From positions 1 through 34,829 of the forward strand of contig JAFSEW010000003.1 of assembly GCA_017435525.1 (NCBI GenBank): a stretch of 34,829 nt of DNA, read 5' to 3'. Both the position numbers and the translations under genes were made by a program. The DNA comes from Oscillospiraceae bacterium. GTDB lineage: Bacteria; Bacillota; Clostridia; Oscillospirales; Oscillospiraceae. The notes beneath the pieces were generated by a model that made no database searches, had not been told where the DNA came from, and saw only the letters and a program-made list of their open reading frames with translations. How positions within the stretch are numbered: the first letter of the stretch is position 1; the number at the start of each line of letters is the position of its first letter. Below, piece after piece: positions 5,930-12,574 of this stretch.

Positions 5930-7939
5930 ATGTACCGACTTTTGGAACTGAATCCCCAGCTGCAGCCCTTTGCCGGGGATATCGATTTGCGGATGCGCCT
6001 GTACCGGGAGACCAAGGCCCGGATTCTGGGCGAGGATCAGACCCTGCTGGATTTTGCCAATGCCCATGAATACTACGGCATCCACCATCTGGATAATGGC
6101 TGGGTCTACCGGGAATGGGCACCCGGTGCCTATCAGCTGTACCTGGAAGGCGAATTCAACGGCTGGAACCAGACCAGCCACCCCCTGAAAAACATCGGAA
6201 ACGGCACCTGGGAGCGGTATTTCCAGGAAGAAGAACTGTGGGAAGGCTGCAAGGTGAAAACTGTGGTGGACGCCAACCTGACCCGCACCGAGCATATCCC
6301 CCTCTTTGCCCGCCGGGTGGTGCAGGACCCCAACACCATCACCTTCATGGCAGAGGTGGTGGACAGCCGCAAGACCTATCCCTGGACGGACAAGGATTTC
6401 CAGGGTGAAGAGAGCCTGTATATCTACGAAGCCCATGTGGGTATGGCCCAGGAAGAGGGAAAAGTGGGCACCTACCGGGAATTTGCCGACAAGGTGCTGC
6501 CCCATGTGAAGAAGGCCGGCTACAATGCCATTCAGCTGATGGCCATTATGGAGCACCCCTACTACGGCAGCTTCGGCTATCAGGTTTCCAATTTCTTTGC
6601 CGCGTCCAGCTGGTTCGGCAAGCCTGAGGATCTGAAATACCTGGTGGACACCGCCCACGCTATGGGCATCCGGGTGCTGCTGGATGTGGTCCATTCCCAC
6701 GCCGTAAAGAACACCGCCGAGGGCATCCACATGTTCGATGGCACCGTGTGGCAGTTCTTCCACGATGGGGCAAAGGGCGACCATCCCGCCTGGGGCACCA
6801 AGTGCTTTGACTACGGCCGTACCGGTGTGCTGCACTTCCTGCTTTCCAATCTGAAATTCTGGATGACCGAGTACCATTTCGACGGCTTCCGCTTCGACGG
6901 CATCACCTCCATGCTCTATCATGACCATGGCCTGGGCACCGATTTCGACAATAACAGCAAGTACTTCTCCTACAACACCCATGTGGAGGCCATTACTTAC
7001 CTGCAGCTGGCCAACGAGCTGATCCGCCAGGTAAATCCCAAGGCCATCACCATCGCCGAGGATATGTCCGGCATGCCCGGCATGGCGCTGCCCATTGCTG
7101 ACGGCGGCATCGGCTTTGACTACCGCCTGGGCATGGGTCTGCCGGATATGTGGATTAAGACCGTGAAGGACAAGTCCGACGAGCAGTGGGACATTTTCAA
7201 AATGTGGTGCGACATGTGCCTGCGCCGCCCCGGTGAGAACACCGTGGCCTATGTGGAATCCCACGATCAGGCTCTGGTGGGCGACAAGACCATGATCTTC
7301 CGGCTGGCAGACGCCGCCATGTATACGGACATGAATAAGGATTGCCACAACCCCGTCATCGACCGGGCCATCGCCCTGCACAAGATGATCCGGCTCTTTA
7401 CCCTGGGCGGCGGTGGCGAAGCCTACCTGAACTTCATGGGCAACGAGTTCGGCCATCCCGAATGGATCGACTTCCCCCGGGAGGGCAACGGCTGGAGCTT
7501 CCACTATTGCCGCCGGCAGTGGAGCCTGAAGAACAACGGCATGCTTAAGTACCAGTGGCTCAACGATTTCGATGAGGACATGGTGCACCTGACCAAGGAA
7601 GCGAACATGTTCTCTCAGCGCATGGGCGACCTGCGGCTGACCGATGGCAAGGTGCTGGTGTTCTACCGCAACGGCCTGCTGTTTGCTTTCAACTTTGATG
7701 CCCAGGAATCCCGCACCGATGTGGCGGTGGAAGTGCCCAACTATGCCGACTACACCGTGGCCATGAGCAGCGACGATGAAAAGTACGGCGGCTGGAACCG
7801 GATAGCCCATCAGGACTACCAGACAAAACGCAGAGACGGCAAGAATGTGCTGGAGCTGTACCTGCCCGCCCGCACCGCCGTAGTGCTGAAAGAGGGCAAG
7901 ATCAAAAAGATCCCCGGCCCCAAGAAGAAAGCCAAATAA
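5930..7939 (+). CDS. glgB: 1,4-alpha-glucan branching enzyme, eukaryote-type (GH13 subfamily 8-like)
   Basis: 669 aa. It cuts alpha-1,4 chains and rejoins them through alpha-1,6 bonds in glycogen-like polymers. An N-terminal CBM48-like domain (about 40-150, REWAPGA and EGEFNGWN) precedes the GH13 barrel. Catalytic residues are the nucleophile D323 (FRFDGITSM), the acid/base E377 (AEDMSG) and D446 (ESHDQ). The stretches HPYYGSFGYQVSNFFA and GFRFDGITSMLYHDHG are like plant and animal branching enzymes (GH13_8) rather than the common bacterial GH13_9 type. ATG 5930 is preferred over ATG 5924, which would sit only one base from AAAGGA. It has its own promoter and terminator; glgA, glgC, glgD and glgP are not in the window. 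Enzyme class near certain, subfamily from motif memory. Confidence 0.93.
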   Translation: MYRLLELNPQLQPFAGDIDLRMRLYRETKARILGEDQTLLDFANAHEYYGIHHLDNGWVYREWAPGAYQLYLEGEFNGWNQTSHPLKNIGNGTWERYFQEEELWEGCKVKTVVDANLTRTEHIPLFARRVVQDPNTITFMAEVVDSRKTYPWTDKDFQGEESLYIYEAHVGMAQEEGKVGTYREFADKVLPHVKKAGYNAIQLMAIMEHPYYGSFGYQVSNFFAASSWFGKPEDLKYLVDTAHAMGIRVLLDVVHSHAVKNTAEGIHMFDGTVWQFFHDGAKGDHPAWGTKCFDYGRTGVLHFLLSNLKFWMTEYHFDGFRFDGITSMLYHDHGLGTDFDNNSKYFSYNTHVEAITYLQLANELIRQVNPKAITIAEDMSGMPGMALPIADGGIGFDYRLGMGLPDMWIKTVKDKSDEQWDIFKMWCDMCLRRPGENTVAYVESHDQALVGDKTMIFRLADAAMYTDMNKDCHNPVIDRAIALHKMIRLFTLGGGGEAYLNFMGNEFGHPEWIDFPREGNGWSFHYCRRQWSLKNNGMLKYQWLNDFDEDMVHLTKEANMFSQRMGDLRLTDGKVLVFYRNGLLFAFNFDAQESRTDVAVEVPNYADYTVAMSSDDEKYGGWNRIAHQDYQTKRRDGKNVLELYLPARTAVVLKEGKIKKIPGPKKKAK

Positions 7940-7943
7940 ACAA

Positions 7944-7979
7944 AAAGCTCCCGTGAGGAACCTTCCTCACGGGAGCTTT
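7944..7979 (+). terminator. Strong hairpin terminator after glgB
   Basis: A 17-bp perfect stem (7944-7960 with 7963-7979) starts 4 bases after the glgB stop. It begins with A-rich sequence and ends in TTT; the T-run is short but the stem is very stable. Confidence 0.8.
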
Positions 7980-8021
7980 GCATATAGGGGAACGGATTCT
8001 TCGGCGCGCCTCTCCATACCC

Positions 8022-8270
8022 CCGTACGATTTTGCGACCCGGTATCGGTGGGACACACAGGTCCCACCCTACGAACCATATTATAATAGTGCGCGTAGGG
8101 GAGGGCCTGCGTGCCCTCCCCTTACACGGTGCGATATTGTGGCCCGGCATTGGGCGCGGTCATCCGCCCCTACGAATCATCGTGGTCCTACGCCGTAGGG
8201 GCCGATGACCACATCGGCCCACTACCCGGTGCAATATTGTGACCGGGCACGGCGGGAGCAAGCCCCCGCC
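8022..8270. repeat. Island of five palindromes separated by a repeated ATATTGTG-type core
   Basis: Hairpins, in order: GGTGGGAC/GTCCCACC (8047-8068), GGGGAGGGC/GCCCTCCCC (8098-8121), GGGCG/CGCCC (8152-8169), GGGCCGATG/CATCGGCCC (8199-8220) and GGCGGG/CCCGCC (8251-8270). Three of them follow a related core: GATTTTGCGACCCGG (8029-8043), GCGATATTGTGGCCCGG (8131-8147) and GCAATATTGTGACCGGG (8231-8247). The last two are exactly 100 bases apart. The segment GGCGGGAGCAAGCCCCCGCC recurs at 32802-32826. No coding frame is supported in 7980-8291. Confidence 0.7.
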
Positions 8271-8291
8271 CTACATTTGTAAAGCCGAAGC

Positions 8292-8675
8292 TCAGCAGTT
8301 GCCGCAATGGTCGCCGCAGGTGTGGCCTTCGCCGTGGTGGTCGTGGTGGTTGCACCGGACGCAGGGATTATAGTCCAGCTGACCGGCCAGATAAGCTGCC
8401 ACAGCGTCGTCCGCATCGCCGGTAACGCCGCCGTAAAGCTGGATTCCGGCTTCCGCCAGGGCCATCTGGGCACCGCCGCCGATGCCGCCGCAGATCAGCA
8501 CATCTGTCTGGATCAGCTTCAGCAGGCCTGCCAGAGCGCCGTGGCCGCTGCTGCCGGTGTCCACAATGGAGGTGGCGGTAATGCGGCCGTCGGCCACTTC
8601 ATATACTTTGAACTGCCCGGTGTGGCCGAAATGCTGGAAGATCTGGCCGTCGCAATAGGTAACTGCAATTTTCAT
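8292..8675 (-). CDS. NifX/NifB-type dinitrogenase iron-molybdenum cofactor-binding family protein
   Basis: 127 aa. The core is the RNase H-like NifX/VnfY family fold (about 1-100): MKIAVTYCDGQIFQHFGHTG at the N terminus and the CGGIGGGAQMALAEAGIQ loop. Such proteins bind or carry metal clusters; in non-fixing anaerobes they are common orphans of unknown client. The C-terminal 25 residues are a Cys/His-rich tail (CVRCNHHDHHGEGH, then CGDHCGNC) that looks able to bind metal. ATG 8675 follows AAAGGAG. It lies 27 bases after the YwaF-like gene on the same strand and is probably co-transcribed with it. No nitrogenase gene is nearby. Confidence 0.85.
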   Translation of the reverse strand: MKIAVTYCDGQIFQHFGHTGQFKVYEVADGRITATSIVDTGSSGHGALAGLLKLIQTDVLICGGIGGGAQMALAEAGIQLYGGVTGDADDAVAAYLAGQLDYNPCVRCNHHDHHGEGHTCGDHCGNC

Positions 8676-8702
8676 GGTATTTTCTCCTTTGTTTCCGGAA
8701 AA

Positions 8703-9455
8703 TCAAGCGTTTCCGGCTTTTTTGTCTTTCAGATGCCAGGGCAGATATGCCACGCCGAAGAGCAGCGTGATCACAGCCACAATGATGGCGGTGCGCAGGA
8801 AGAAGTTGGGGGGCAGGATGTCCAGCACAGAGGGTGCGGCTTCCGGCTTTGCCAGGAACAGGTAGTTGGCCCCGGGAATCATGGTGTTTACCCAGAAAGC
8901 GATCACTGCCAGCACAAGCAGGGCAATATATGCCTTCAGGATGGATTTGCGGTTGGGCCGCATACCGTGGATGAAGATCATGTAGAACACGGCGATAAAG
9001 GGCAGGGTGTGGGCGGCCCAGAACTGATAGTAGCGGAAGCGGGTGGGGCCGGTGTAGGTCAGAGGGGTGGGGGTCAGCAGGGCGAACACCGAGCCGGACA
9101 GCAGCCAGAAATAGGCAATGTCAAACAAAGTCTGGGACTTGCCGATGACCATATAGCTGCAGAAAATCAGCGCCCAGGTGCAAACGCCGATGGGCAGATG
9201 TTCCACAGGGTTGGGCCCCAGAGAGGGGATGGCTACCAGCCGCCAGTAGTAGGACATTTCGGCGCAGATCAGGCCGAAGGCCAGGATATAGCGCAGATAG
9301 CCCTCGTGCTTCCACTTGCGGATAGGCTCCCGGAACCGATGCAGCAAGAGAATCATAACCACCATCCACACCATGGGCAGAATATGGGCCAGGGTGAACA
9401 GGGCAAACTCCTGTTCGGTGCCCGCGCCAAAGAAATACAGCAGAAAATCTTTCAT
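8703..9455 (-). CDS. TIGR02206 / YwaF-like integral membrane protein
   Basis: 250 aa, about seven hydrophobic segments. It has the family-typical features EQEFALFTLAHILPM near the N terminus, LPIGVCTWALIF in the middle and an NFFLRT segment near the C terminus. The family is widespread in Firmicutes; I know of no firm function. The start is ATG 9455 with AAGAAGG upstream; the longer frame to 9554 runs through the promoter and is rejected. The NifX-like gene follows after 27 bases. The promoter (9491-9519) is divergent from the EamA gene. Confidence 0.8.
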   Translation of the reverse strand: MKDFLLYFFGAGTEQEFALFTLAHILPMVWMVVMILLLHRFREPIRKWKHEGYLRYILAFGLICAEMSYYWRLVAIPSLGPNPVEHLPIGVCTWALIFCSYMVIGKSQTLFDIAYFWLLSGSVFALLTPTPLTYTGPTRFRYYQFWAAHTLPFIAVFYMIFIHGMRPNRKSILKAYIALLVLAVIAFWVNTMIPGANYLFLAKPEAAPSVLDILPPNFFLRTAIIVAVITLLFGVAYLPWHLKDKKAGNA

Positions 9456-9490
9456 AGAAAACCTTCTTTCCGGAGTTGTCAGCAACAACC

Positions 9491-9519
9491 AGTATAGCAT
9501 ATTTTGGCAGAGGGTGCAA
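9491..9519 (-). promoter_or_regulatory. Promoter for the YwaF-like/NifX-like pair
   Basis: On the minus strand TTGCAC (9519-9514), 17-base spacer, TATACT (9496-9491), the -10 preceded by TGC (extended type). It is 36 bases upstream of the start codon. Confidence 0.8.
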
Positions 9520-9546
9520 GAAAATGTAGAATTTTTGCTGCCGCCG

Positions 9547-9555
9547 TGATACAAT
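9547..9555 (+). promoter_or_regulatory. Extended -10 promoter for the EamA transporter
   Basis: TGATACAAT (TGn plus TACAAT at 9550-9555). No good -35 is visible, as is usual for extended -10 promoters. It explains why ATG 9554, inside the -10, is not the start. Confidence 0.5.
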
Positions 9556-9589
9556 GAGGAAAATTTTTCGATCCGGTGAGGAAGGCCCT

Positions 9590-10465
9590 ATGCGATACAT
9601 GGAAAAGCATCCTATGATTATGATTCTGGTGGGCGTGGTGGGAATCTCCCTGTCGTCCATCTTTGTAAAATACTCTGCCGCACCCTCGGCGGTGACGGCA
9701 GCCTGGCGGCTGCTGTGGACGGTGATTTTGCTGACCCCTGCGGTGCTGGGTAAGGCTTCCGTGCGCCGGGAAATGGGGGCGGTTTCTCCCAAACTGGCAA
9801 TCCTCAGCTGCCTCAGCGGTGTGTTTCTGGCCATCCACTTTGCGTTGTGGTTTGAATCTTTGCAGCACACCACCGTGGCCAGCTCCACCACCATCGTATG
9901 CACGGAGGTGATCTGGGTTGCCCTGGGCTACCTGCTGTTTCTGAAGGGAAAGATCTCCGGCAAAGCCGCCGCAGCCATTGCCGTGACGCTTTTGGGCAGC
10001 GTGATCATCGCCTGGTCCGATTCCGGCAGCGATGCGCATTTGACAGGAGATTTGCTGGCCCTGGCCGCTGCGGTGGCGGTGGCGGTGTATACGCTCCTGG
10101 GCCGCATCGTCCGGGAAAAGCTCTCCACCACCGTCTATACCTACCTGGTGTACGCCGCCTGCGCCCTGGTGTTGGTGGCCACCTGTGGGGTGCAGGAGCA
10201 GAAGCTCCTGGGCTACGGCTTCAGCCCGGTGCTGGTGGGCTTGCTGCTGGCGATGTTCTCCACACTGCTGGGCCACAGCATTTTCAGCTGGTGTTTGAAG
10301 TTTTTTTCCCCGGCCTTTGTGTCCGCGTCCAAGCTCTGCGAGCCGGTGGTGGCGGCGATTCTGGCAGCTATCCTCTTTGGAGAACTGCCGGGTATGCTGA
10401 TGCTCCTGGGCGGCGCATTGATCCTGGGCGGCGTGCTGTACTATTCCCGGCTGGAAAGTAAATAA
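9590..10465 (+). CDS. EamA-family (drug/metabolite transporter superfamily) permease
   Basis: 291 aa with ten predicted membrane helices in two tandem EamA repeats (about 8-140 and 152-288). Family features include SLSSIFVKYSAAPS in helix 1-2, the AWR segment after helix 2, TTVASSTTIVCTEVIWVAL in the first repeat and FVSASKLCEPVVAAILA in the second. Members export amino acids, purines or drugs; the substrate cannot be read from sequence. The start is ATG 9590 with GAGGAAGG upstream. It stands alone, followed by a dispersed inverted-repeat element. Confidence 0.88.
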   Translation: MRYMEKHPMIMILVGVVGISLSSIFVKYSAAPSAVTAAWRLLWTVILLTPAVLGKASVRREMGAVSPKLAILSCLSGVFLAIHFALWFESLQHTTVASSTTIVCTEVIWVALGYLLFLKGKISGKAAAAIAVTLLGSVIIAWSDSGSDAHLTGDLLALAAAVAVAVYTLLGRIVREKLSTTVYTYLVYAACALVLVATCGVQEQKLLGYGFSPVLVGLLLAMFSTLLGHSIFSWCLKFFSPAFVSASKLCEPVVAAILAAILFGELPGMLMLLGGALILGGVLYYSRLESK

Positions 10466-10488
10466 AATGTAGGGCGGCTTTCGATTTA

Positions 10489-10587
10489 TGTCATTCTGAG
10501 CGAGCGAAGTGAGTCGAAGAATCCGTAATTTCTCTTGGAGAACGGATCCTTCGACTTCGCGCTTTCAGCGCTTCGCTCAGGATGACA
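10489..10587. repeat. 99-bp imperfect inverted-repeat element (TGTCATTCTGAG ... CTCAGGATGACA)
   Basis: The ends TGTCATTCTGAGCGA and TCGCTCAGGATGACA are inverted copies with one mismatch. Further in, TCGAAGAATCCG (10515-10526) mirrors CGGATCCTTCGA (10543-10554). A solo half lies at 4556-4595. There is no gene inside. It ends 24 bases before the sdpR-like promoter. Confidence 0.75.
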
Positions 10588-10611
10588 TTTGTTTTTATCC
10601 GCCGTTTTTTC

Positions 10612-10655
10612 TTGACAAGGACAGGTATATGACTTATAATTAACCAAAAGGTTAA
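10612..10655 (+). promoter_or_regulatory. Consensus promoter with overlapping palindromic operator for the sdpR-sdpI-like operon
   Basis: TTGACA (10612-10617), 17-base spacer, TATAAT (10635-10640), a perfect consensus match. The perfect palindrome TTAACC-AAAA-GGTTAA (10640-10655) begins on the last base of the -10 and covers the start-site region. That is where an ArsR/SdpR dimer would block RNA polymerase; autorepression is an inference. Confidence 0.85.
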
Positions 10656-10672
10656 ATGATGGGGGTGATCCC

Positions 10673-10957
10673 ATGGCCATGCAAGCCACACTCCGGGCGC
10701 TGTCCGACCCGGTGCGGCGTGAGATTCTGAATCTGCTGAAAGCGGGGCGGCTTTCCGCCGGGCAGATCGGAGAGCATTTCGCCATCTCCGGCGCTGCCAT
10801 TTCCAAGCATCTGGCGGTGCTGAAGGAAGCCGACCTGGTGCGGGACGAACGCCAGGGGAAATACATCTATTATGCCCTGAATGCCACGGTGCTGGAAGAG
10901 ATCCTGCTGTGGCTGAAAGATCTGAAAGGAGCGGATAACCATGCTGAAAAAGAATAA
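10673..10957 (+). CDS. sdpR: ArsR-family transcriptional regulator, SdpR-like
   Basis: 94-aa winged-helix repressor. The helix-turn-helix is LSAGQIGEHFAISGAAISKHLAVLKEADLV with wing RDERQGKYIYYALN. It lacks the ELxVCDL cysteine box of metal-sensing ArsR proteins, as expected for the SdpR branch. Start at ATG 10673 after GGGGGTG; ATG 10679 is a weaker alternative. It overlaps the sdpI-like gene by 17 bases, the same order as sdpRI of Bacillus subtilis. There, SdpI both gives immunity to the SDP toxin and sequesters SdpR at the membrane. It probably represses its own consensus promoter through the adjacent palindrome (inference). No sdpABC toxin genes are in the window. Confidence 0.88.
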   Translation: MAMQATLRALSDPVRREILNLLKAGRLSAGQIGEHFAISGAAISKHLAVLKEADLVRDERQGKYIYYALNATVLEEILLWLKDLKGADNHAEKE

Positions 10958-11585
10958 ATGGGGAATGCTGATTTCTTCCCTTGTGATCCTGCTGCCCCTG
11001 GCGGTGGGTCTGCTGCTGTGGGAGCAGCTGCCGGAGCGGATGCCCATCCATTGGAATGCCGCCGGTGAGGTGGACGGCTGGACGGGAAAGGCAACCGGCG
11101 TATTTCTGGGGCCGGTCATTGTGCTGATCGCCCATTGGCTGTGTGTACTGGTCACCGGCCTGGACCCGAAAAACAAAGATAAAAATGAGAAAGCCAAGCA
11201 GCTGATCCTGTGGATCATGCCGGTGCTGTCGCTGCTGGTAAACGGCCTGGTGTATGCCACGGCTCTGGGCCGGGAAGTGAATGTGGATATGCTGATGCCC
11301 GGAATGATGGGCGTACTGTTTGTGGTGCTGGGCAACATCCTGCCCAAGTGCAGCCGCAACAGCACCATCGGCATCAAGCTGCCCTGGACCCTTCACAGCG
11401 ATGAAAACTGGTATGCCACCCACCGGCTGGCCGGAAAGGTCTGGATCGCAGGCGGCCTGTGCATCGTGGGCACAGTGTGGTTGCCCATGCCCCTGTCTTT
11501 GTGGATCATGCTGCCGGTAACCGCGGCCCTGGTGCTGATCCCCTGCATCTATTCCTATTGGTTCTATAAAACGAAAGAAGCATAA
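10941..11585 (+). CDS. sdpI: SdpI-family immunity/signalling membrane protein (DUF1648 plus SdpI)
   Basis: 214 aa with about six membrane helices. The N-terminal DUF1648 part has the typical LPERMPIHWNAAGEVDGW segment (about 30-47), and the C-terminal SdpI part has GNILPKCSRNSTIGIKLPWT followed by ENWYATHRLAGKVW. In Bacillus subtilis SdpI protects against the SDP peptide and binds the repressor SdpR; DUF1648-SdpI homologues are widespread and many have no known toxin partner. The start is ATG 10941 after AAAGGAG, inside the 3' end of the repressor gene (17-base overlap), so the two are translationally coupled. It ends at a bidirectional terminator. Confidence 0.88.
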   Translation: MLKKNKWGMLISSLVILLPLAVGLLLWEQLPERMPIHWNAAGEVDGWTGKATGVFLGPVIVLIAHWLCVLVTGLDPKNKDKNEKAKQLILWIMPVLSLLVNGLVYATALGREVNVDMLMPGMMGVLFVVLGNILPKCSRNSTIGIKLPWTLHSDENWYATHRLAGKVWIAGGLCIVGTVWLPMPLSLWIMLPVTAALVLIPCIYSYWFYKTKEA

Positions 11586-11612
11586 AAAAGAGGAGGCGAT
11601 GCCTCCTCTTTT
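11586..11612. terminator. Bidirectional terminator between sdpI-like and yitT-like genes
   Basis: Perfect 12-bp stem AAAAGAGGAGGC (11586-11597) with GCCTCCTCTTTT (11601-11612), loop GAT. The A-run and T-run flank it symmetrically, so it serves both converging genes. Confidence 0.92.
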
Positions 11613-12453
11613 ACTTTTTGGGAAGATAGCGCATATCGCTGACGGCATACACCGTTACGAACGCTTTCGGGTCAATCTGCCGCACATAGTCCATCAGCAG
11701 CCGGTATTCCTGCTTGTCCACAATGACGATGACTTCTTTGCGAACCTGCCCGCTGTAAGCGCCCACGGCTTCGTAGAGGGAAGCACCGCTGTGCAGGTCG
11801 TGGAGGATAAATTCCACAATCTCGTCCAGCTTTTCCGAAATGATGCACACCCGGCGCTTGATGTTCAGGCCGAAGATGAAATGATCCAGCACCATGCCGC
11901 CGAAGTAGGTGCCCAGCACGCTGAGAACCACCGTCTTGGCATCGTAGCACAAAGCGGAAGACAGGGCCACCGCCATACCCGCTGCGGACATGGCCTTGCC
12001 CAGCTCCAGCTTCAGGTACTTATGCAGGATCATGGCCACGGTGTCAATGCCGCCGGAGGAGGCGTTATAGGAAAACAGAATGGAAAGGCCGATGCCCACC
12101 ACCAGGATGTAGCAGATCACATCCAGCAGCGGGTCCTGGGTGATGGACTGAAAGTCCGGCAGCACAATTTCCAGCACACCCAGCATCAAAGGCAGCAGCA
12201 CCGTGCCGTACACCGTCTTGAAGCCGAAATCGGCGTCCACCAGGAAAAAGCCCAGCACCATCAGCGCCAGATTCAGCGCCATGGAGATGACGGAGATATT
12301 CAGGGGGATGAAATTGCTCAGCACCATAGCCAGGGCGGACACGCTGCCCACGGAAACATGGCTGGGCAGCATAAAGAAATACACCGCAATGGCCACCACG
12401 CCGGTGCCCAGGGTGATGCCGATATATTCTTTCAGGGTGTTTCGCAGCTTCAT
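11611..12453 (-). CDS. YitT-family membrane protein (DUF161 plus C-terminal DUF2179)
   Basis: 280 aa. Five or six membrane helices (about 12-190) contain the family-typical SGGIDTVAMILHKYLKLELG segment. They are followed by a cytoplasmic DUF2179 domain (about 200-280; RRVCIISEKLDEIVEFILHD and RKEVIVIVDKQEYRLLMDYV). DUF2179 resembles a ligand-binding ACT-like domain; the family's function is not established. The start is ATG 12453; a longer frame to 12516 would run through the promoter. Transcribed alone from 12488-12516 and converging on the sdpI-like gene. Confidence 0.87.
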   Translation of the reverse strand: MKLRNTLKEYIGITLGTGVVAIAVYFFMLPSHVSVGSVSALAMVLSNFIPLNISVISMALNLALMVLGFFLVDADFGFKTVYGTVLLPLMLGVLEIVLPDFQSITQDPLLDVICYILVVGIGLSILFSYNASSGGIDTVAMILHKYLKLELGKAMSAAGMAVALSSALCYDAKTVVLSVLGTYFGGMVLDHFIFGLNIKRRVCIISEKLDEIVEFILHDLHSGASLYEAVGAYSGQVRKEVIVIVDKQEYRLLMDYVRQIDPKAFVTVYAVSDMRYLPKK

Positions 12454-12487
12454 GGGCAAAAACCTCGTATCCGTAAGAGTCACGCTT

Positions 12488-12516
12488 ATTATACACACCG
12501 GAAGCGAAATGTCCAA
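12488..12516 (-). promoter_or_regulatory. Promoter of the YitT-like gene
   Basis: Minus strand TTGGAC (12516-12511), 17-base spacer, TATAAT (12493-12488), 35 bases before the start codon. Confidence 0.82.
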
Positions 12517-12533
12517 GGGTTTTTCAGAAAAAC

Positions 12534-12560
12534 ACAGACGGCGCGTATTGCGCCGTCTGT
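12534..12560 (-). terminator. Terminator after the 12.6-14.0 kb lipoprotein gene
   Basis: 11-bp perfect stem (12534-12544 with 12550-12560), loop of five. On the minus strand it is followed by TTTTT (12532-12528). It lies 14 bases past the stop codon. Confidence 0.85.
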
Positions 12561-12574
12561 CTATATATACGGGG

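Noticed and set aside
5828-7810. 660-codon minus-strand frame opposite glgB
   Set aside because: His/Val/Gly-rich shadow of a strongly supported gene; it has no ribosome site.
7953-8208. Short frames inside the hairpin island
   Set aside because: They translate palindromic repeats only and have no ribosome site or conserved protein features.
8022-8270. CRISPR array
   Set aside because: The hairpins differ in sequence, spacing is irregular and no cas gene is near.
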